A stretch of DNA of 64,000 nt from an uncultured Bacteroidales bacterium (lineage in GTDB: Bacteria; Bacteroidota; Bacteroidia; Bacteroidales; Muribaculaceae). The notes under the pieces are model-generated. The model worked only from the letters and a program-made list of their open reading frames with translations, had not been told where the DNA came from and made no database searches. The position numbers and the translations under genes are program-made. Below, one piece after another: positions 59,990 through 64,000 of this stretch; within the stretch, counting starts at the first letter, position 1; every line of letters starts with the position of its first letter. The stretch covers positions 1 through 64,000 of the forward strand of contig CACZVR010000001.1 of NCBI GenBank assembly GCA_902784675.1, in the 5' to 3' direction.

Positions 59990-61450
59990 ATGATGAATCA
60001 ACTGAATTATCAAGAAGAAGTATCTCGTTGTTTGTTGTGTAACAATGCCCCATGTTCTCATGCCTGTGGCAAGGGTGATGTGGCACGCGCGCTGCGTGCT
60101 GTGCGTTTCGGAAACGAAGCCATAGCAGCCCGATGGATTGAAGGTTGTGACGAGAGCGACCTGGAGAAAGCAGAGGAGGCATGTATCCACTACGATCGCC
60201 CCATCCGCATCCGTGAAATCATAAAGAGTTTGCCAAAGGCGGAATCTGCCACCGAACTGCCTGACCTGGCCATTGACTTTTGTGGTTTGCATTGCGAGAA
60301 TCCTTTTTTCCTCGCTTCGTCATCGATATGCACAAACTATGAAATGGTGGCACGTGCCTTTGATGCTGGTTGGGCGGGTGTCTATTACAAAACAATCTGT
60401 GTTGATGATATTAACGAGGTGTCACCACGCTTTGATGTCGTTCATCGCGAGGGATGCACGGGTGACTTCACTGCCTTGCGCAACATGGAGCAGTTGAGTG
60501 AAAACCCTGTCGACGTTGATCTTGATATTCTGCATCGTCTCAAGCAGAACTATCCATCCAAGATTGTTGTGGCCTCGATTATGGGTGCCACTGAGGAGCA
60601 GTGGATTGAATTGGCCAAAAAGGTAGAAGCTGCCGGTGTGGATGCGATTGAATTGAATTTCTCATGCCCGCAGATGCGCATCGCTGGCATGGGCAGTGAC
60701 GTGGGACAAGATCCAGAGTTGGTGACGTTCTACACGGCCTATGTCAAGCGTTCGGTATCCATTCCCGTCATTCCCAAAATGACACCTAACATCACCATGA
60801 TCAGTAATCCTGCGATGGGTGCTTATTTTGCGGGTGCCGATGCCATCAGTGCCATCAACACTATCAAGAGTGTCACCATGGACGAGCGTGCCGAGGTGTC
60901 GGGCAAGTGGACCGTCTCTGGCCTGTCGGGGCGTGCAGTCAAGCCCATTGCCCAACGTTTCATACTTGAAATGGCTCAGAATCCCGTAATGAAAAATCTG
61001 AAGATGAGCGGTATAGGTGGAATTGAAACCTGGCGAGACGCTTTGGAGTTCATTCAACTTGGCTGTTCAAACCTTCAGGTCTGCACTGCTGTCATGCAGT
61101 ATGGATATCGCATTATTGATGACTTCAAGTTGGGCCTGCAACACTATATGGCAAGCCGTGGTATCAACAAGCTTGATGAACTTGTGGGTGAACAGCTGCC
61201 TAACTTTGTAAGGCCCAGCGACATGGACCGTGACTCTGTGGTTTATCCCATCTTTGACCGTGACAAGTGCATCGGTTGCGGCCGATGCCACATTTCCTGC
61301 ATGGATGGCGGTCATCAGGCCATTACCTTCGGCGACGATCGCCAGCCGCATCTGGTGGGTACCAAGTGCGTGGGTTGTCACCTGTGCCGTCTCGTTTGCC
61401 CGACTGGAGCCATCGGTGTCTCAAAACGTGTGAAAAAGAAAAGCAAATAA
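59990..61450 (+). CDS. preA: PreA-like dihydropyrimidine dehydrogenase with an extra N-terminal iron-sulfur segment
   Basis: 486 residues against about 411 in E. coli PreA. Residues 10-70 carry a cysteine set (CLLCNNAPCSHACGKGD) like the start of the PreT/GltD-type Fer4_20 domain. The FMN-binding TIM barrel follows (ENPFFLASSSICTNYEM near 105, ELNFSCPQ near 223 with the active-site region, SGIGGIETWRDALEF near 345). Two [4Fe-4S] motifs close the protein: CIGCGRCHISC near 427 and CVGCHLCRLVCP near 463. PreA reduces uracil or thymine with electrons from PreT/NADH; no preT is present here. It is 70 bases after the deaminase gene and ends at a strong hairpin. Confidence 0.92.
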   Translation: MMNQLNYQEEVSRCLLCNNAPCSHACGKGDVARALRAVRFGNEAIAARWIEGCDESDLEKAEEACIHYDRPIRIREIIKSLPKAESATELPDLAIDFCGLHCENPFFLASSSICTNYEMVARAFDAGWAGVYYKTICVDDINEVSPRFDVVHREGCTGDFTALRNMEQLSENPVDVDLDILHRLKQNYPSKIVVASIMGATEEQWIELAKKVEAAGVDAIELNFSCPQMRIAGMGSDVGQDPELVTFYTAYVKRSVSIPVIPKMTPNITMISNPAMGAYFAGADAISAINTIKSVTMDERAEVSGKWTVSGLSGRAVKPIAQRFILEMAQNPVMKNLKMSGIGGIETWRDALEFIQLGCSNLQVCTAVMQYGYRIIDDFKLGLQHYMASRGINKLDELVGEQLPNFVRPSDMDRDSVVYPIFDRDKCIGCGRCHISCMDGGHQAITFGDDRQPHLVGTKCVGCHLCRLVCPTGAIGVSKRVKKKSK

Positions 61451-61489
61451 TCAGAAAGATCGATTCTGATTTTCTAAAACAAAATCAAT

Positions 61490-61532
61490 GAATAAGCGGC
61501 TGCCAGGCACAATCCCTGACAGCCGCTTATTC
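61490..61532. terminator. Bidirectional terminator between preA and the porin gene
   Basis: GAATAAGCGGCTG (61490-61502) pairs perfectly with CAGCCGCTTATTC (61520-61532), with a further CAGG/CCTG inside. AT-rich flanks on both sides. Confidence 0.8.
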
Positions 61533-61571
61533 AAATTACTTTCTCTCTCTTGTGTTATTCTGTTATGGCAA

Positions 61572-62162
61572 TCAGAACTTCATACCAAAGGCAATCTGGA
61601 TATTGCCGTTCTTGCAATCGCCGTCACCCTCAAATACCTTGGTCAGACCTAAGGTGTAACGAGCCTGAACAAAGGCATTGTCGGTGAGGTTGTAGGTCCC
61701 ACCCAGGCCCACACCAAAGTCAACGCTCTTGGTGCCGTCCTTGAGGTCGACAGCTTCTTTAACATCCTCGATGGAGTACTTGCTATAGACATTGAAACCT
61801 ACTTGGGGACCGAGATCAATGCTGAATGCAGGACTAACATAGTACTTGAACATCACGGGAACATTGATGTAGTTGGTGTTGTAGGTGACAGTCTTGGACA
61901 CGTCAAGGCCAAAAAGATTCAGATCTAAAACCTTGAATTTACCACCCTGAGAAGCGAACACAACCTCAGGAGCGATAGCAAAATGAGGATTGAACTTGTA
62001 CTCCATCACCAAACCTGCCTGATAGCTCGGCTTCATGCCGTGTTCAACATCCGAACCCCAGAAATTGGTCATGTCAAAACCGACCTTACCACCAATTTGA
62101 AATTGAGCGCTTGCGCTCATGCACACGATTGCAGCAGCAATCAAAACAAAAAATTTCTTCAT
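61572..62162 (-). CDS. Outer membrane beta-barrel protein (porin family)
   Basis: 196 residues with a signal peptide (ending SASAQ). The mature part has regular amphipathic strands (FQIGGKVGFDM, YQAGLVMEYKF, FGVGLGGTYNL, AFVQARYTLGLTKVF) and ends with phenylalanine after a hydrophobic strand, as outer membrane barrels do. It fits the eight-strand PF13568-type barrel. Function is unknown. It is monocistronic, convergent with preA, and has a hairpin upstream of the start. Confidence 0.9.
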   Translation of the reverse strand: MKKFFVLIAAAIVCMSASAQFQIGGKVGFDMTNFWGSDVEHGMKPSYQAGLVMEYKFNPHFAIAPEVVFASQGGKFKVLDLNLFGLDVSKTVTYNTNYINVPVMFKYYVSPAFSIDLGPQVGFNVYSKYSIEDVKEAVDLKDGTKSVDFGVGLGGTYNLTDNAFVQARYTLGLTKVFEGDGDCKNGNIQIAFGMKF

Positions 62163-62218
62163 AAAACTCGTTTTAAAAAATTTTAAAATAATTTCTGAAT
62201 GTTGTTTGCTTGTTATGA

Positions 62219-62244
62219 AAGCGTTCTTTTTGCAAAAAACGCTT
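62219..62244 (-). other. Hairpin upstream of the porin gene
   Basis: AAGCGTT (62219-62225) pairs with AACGCTT (62238-62244). It lies 57 bases before the porin start in a region (62163-62338) with no gene. It may be in the leader, or be an operator or an end signal for nth. Confidence 0.35.
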
Positions 62245-62338
62245 CTTTGACGAAAATATTTCTCTAAGGTTTAATTAAAGTGCCCCAAAAGCATATTTTT
62301 TTGGCGATTTAGGACACTTTTCTGTAAAAAAGGAACAA

Positions 62339-62968
62339 TCAACGGGAGTATTGTTTGCAGTACTGCTGGATGCCGCAGTTCAGGCAGTCGGGGCGCAACG
62401 CCTTGCAAACATAGCGTCCATGCAACAAAATCCAGTGATGAGCCTTGAAGCGCAATTCAGTGGGAATGTGTCGCGTCAAATCACGCTCCACGTCATTGGG
62501 TGTTTTGCCTTGAGACAATCCCAATCGGTGGGAGACACGATACACATGAGTGTCAACAGGAATTGTGGCTTGACCAAAGGCGGCTCCCATCACGACGTTG
62601 GCAGTCTTGCGTCCCACACCCGGCAACGAAGTCAGATCCTTCATGTTGTCGGGGACTTTTCCCTCAAACTCGTCAACAAGTTTTTGTGCCATCGCCTGCA
62701 GATGTGCTGCTTTGCTGTTGGGATAGGATACGCTCTTGACGTAGTTCAGTATGTCATCTACACTGGCTGCAGCCATGGCTTGTGGTGTGGGGTAGGCTGC
62801 AAACAGCGCTGGTGTGACCATGTTCACGCGCTTGTCGGTGCATTGGGCACTCAACATCACAGCCACGAGTAACTCAAACGGGTCGCCGTGCTGTAATTCG
62901 GTCTCGGGGTTGGGCTGTTCTTGTTGGAAATATTCCAGTATCCCTTGATATCTCTCCTTGATTGTCAT
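62339..62968 (-). CDS. nth: Endonuclease III (DNA glycosylase/AP lyase)
   Basis: 209 residues. It removes oxidised pyrimidines and cuts the abasic site. The helix-hairpin-helix LPGVGRKTANVV carries the catalytic Lys121, Asp139 is in PVDTHVYRV, and the [4Fe-4S] cluster cysteines C188, C195, C198 and C204 have the canonical C-x6-C-x2-C-x5-C spacing. It is 81 bases after pheS on the same strand, separated by a repeat-rich hairpin. Confidence 0.97.
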   Translation of the reverse strand: MTIKERYQGILEYFQQEQPNPETELQHGDPFELLVAVMLSAQCTDKRVNMVTPALFAAYPTPQAMAAASVDDILNYVKSVSYPNSKAAHLQAMAQKLVDEFEGKVPDNMKDLTSLPGVGRKTANVVMGAAFGQATIPVDTHVYRVSHRLGLSQGKTPNDVERDLTRHIPTELRFKAHHWILLHGRYVCKALRPDCLNCGIQQYCKQYSR

Positions 62969-62988
62969 CTTACTGGATAGTATGAAAG

Positions 62989-63046
62989 AGTGAGGAATCA
63001 GGACAATATAGTATTCCTAATTCCTCACTTCTAATTCCTGATTAAT
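62989..63046. repeat. ATTCCT-repeat intergenic hairpin between pheS and nth
   Basis: AGTGAGGAAT (62989-62998) pairs with ATTCCTCACT (63020-63029). The right half contains three spaced ATTCCT copies (63013-63038), of which alternative ones can also pair (AATCAGG with CCTGATT). It may act as a terminator. Confidence 0.5.
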
Positions 63047-63049
63047 GTA

Positions 63050-64000
63050 TTAATGTGCGCTCTTGAACTCGTCAAGGAAGCGAACGTCGTTCTCGCTGAA
63101 CATGCGCAGGTCTTTCACCATGTACTTCAGGTTGGTGATGCGTTCAACGCCAAGACCGAAGGCGTAGCCGCTATAAACCTTGCTGTCAATGCCACTGGCC
63201 TCAAGCACAGCGGGGTCTACCATGCCGCAACCCAAGATCTCGACCCAGCCAGTGTGTTTGCAGAAACCGCAGCCCTTGCCGCCGCACAGCATGCAAGTCA
63301 CGTCCATCTCGGCACTGGGCTCGGTGAACGGGAAGTAGCTGGGACGCAGACGAATTTCGGTCTCGGTACCGAACAATTCCTGTGCAAAGTGTAGCAGCAC
63401 TTGTTTCAGGTCGGCAAACGACACGTTCTTGTCGATGTAAAGACCCTCGATCTGGTGGAAGAAGCAGTGGGCGCGGGCTGTGATGGCCTCGTTGCGGTAA
63501 ACGCGACCCGGGCAGATGATGCGGATGGGCGGCTGCTGGCGTTCCATTGTGCGCACCTGCACCGAACTGGTGTGGCTGCGCAGCACGATGTTGCGTGTCA
63601 CATCCTGCTCGTTCTTCTCGATGAAAAAAGTGTCCTGCATGTCGCGGGCGGGATGGTCGGCTGCGAAGTTCAGCGCGCTGAACACGTGCCAGTCGTCCTC
63701 AACTTCGGGACCGTCGGCGATGGTGAAGCCCAGACGGGAGAAGATGTCGATAATCTGCTTGCGCACTACCGAAATCGGATGACGCGTACCTAACTCGGCG
63801 GGGAATGCGGGGCGGGTGATGTCAATCTTGTTCTGCTCCTTGGCCTGCTGTTTGGTAGCCTCGCGCAAGGCATTGATTTTCTCAGTAGCAAGATTTTTTA
63901 GTTCATTGAGTTTCTGTCCCAACTCACGTTTCTCCTCGGGAGCTACCTCGCGGAACTCGTTGAACAATGCTGTGATTTCACCTTTCTTGCTCAGGTATTT
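63050..64000 (-). CDS. pheS: Phenylalanyl-tRNA synthetase alpha subunit (start outside the window)
   Basis: The frame is open from the right edge, so the start lies beyond 64000; 316 codons are visible of about 339. PheS charges tRNA-Phe with PheT. The N-terminal coiled coil with KYLSKKGEITALFNE is at the edge, then the class II core: HPISVVRKQIIDIFSRLGF (near the middle), motif 2 HTSSVQVRTM and CPGRVYRNEAITARAHCFFHQIEG, and motif 3 with GLGVERITNLKYMVKDLR. A TTG at 63967 is only an internal codon, not the start. Confidence 0.96.
   Translation of the reverse strand, partial: KYLSKKGEITALFNEFREVAPEEKRELGQKLNELKNLATEKINALREATKQQAKEQNKIDITRPAFPAELGTRHPISVVRKQIIDIFSRLGFTIADGPEVEDDWHVFSALNFAADHPARDMQDTFFIEKNEQDVTRNIVLRSHTSSVQVRTMERQQPPIRIICPGRVYRNEAITARAHCFFHQIEGLYIDKNVSFADLKQVLLHFAQELFGTETEIRLRPSYFPFTEPSAEMDVTCMLCGGKGCGFCKHTGWVEILGCGMVDPAVLEASGIDSKVYSGYAFGLGVERITNLKYMVKDLRMFSENDVRFLDEFKSAH

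Overview
The window looks like a chromosomal segment of a gut Bacteroidales bacterium, most probably a Muribaculaceae-like lineage. The phylum-level evidence is a SusC/SusD pair, many promoters of the Bacteroidetes type (a -33 TTTG/TTG about 20 bases before a -7 TAnnTTTG), A-rich start contexts without Shine-Dalgarno sites, a Rho factor with a very long N-terminal insertion, and several Bacteroidetes-only families (DUF4302, a Mx1-type metallohydrolase lipoprotein, dockerin-tailed secreted proteins). The family-level placement is inference from the feel of the proteins. No phage, insertion sequence, CRISPR array or rRNA operon was seen. One tRNA gene, the initiator tRNA-fMet, is present.

Layout. 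1-3.6 kb: the end of a GT2 glycosyltransferase, a GNAT acetyltransferase, a membrane acyltransferase, a thioredoxin-fold protein without cysteines, a small lipoprotein and a DUF695 protein. 3.7-6.4 kb (minus strand): fabG, a glyA broken by an out-of-frame deletion, and a flavin reductase-like protein. 6.5-15.5 kb: two tandem deoxynucleoside kinases, then folD, priA, a GT4 glycosyltransferase, tRNA-fMet, class I fumarase and an RluA-family pseudouridine synthase on the minus strand. 15.5-27.9 kb: an accessory nutrient-uptake locus (SusC, SusD, zinc metallohydrolase lipoprotein, DUF4302 lipoprotein) followed by two tandem secreted paralogs with BACON-like and dockerin-like C-termini. 28-31.3 kb: a TIGR04076-like protein, the ribosome-assembly GTPase EngB and a GH2 beta-galactosidase in an overlapping run. 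31.4-33.9 kb: an orphan ATP-grasp-like protein, a VanY-type peptidase and MsrA. 34-39 kb: an operon of DUF2520 oxidoreductase, Maf, an unknown secreted protein and a complete BtuFCD/FecBCD-type ABC importer. 39.2-45.2 kb: a small DPBB-like protein, then a surface-glycan group (GT2, flippase, GalE, LicD, a further GT). 45.2-55.8 kb: lon, a cysteine-rich DUF2284 protein, DUF486, an AraC regulator, the ftsK-lolA-DUF445 run, and a broken cca whose 3' part is fused in frame to a methylguanine-DNA methyltransferase. 55.9-64 kb: rho with a long leader, ruvX, def, a guanine deaminase-like protein, an unusual PreA, a porin, nth and the start-truncated pheS.

Most of the window is housekeeping. The parts that deserve attention are the SusCD/metallohydrolase/dockerin locus, the two essential genes (glyA, cca) that carry the same kind of internal out-of-frame deletion, the cca-MGMT in-frame fusion, and the compact face-to-face lon/DUF2284 promoter. 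The deletions may be real or may be assembly errors; the sequence alone cannot decide.
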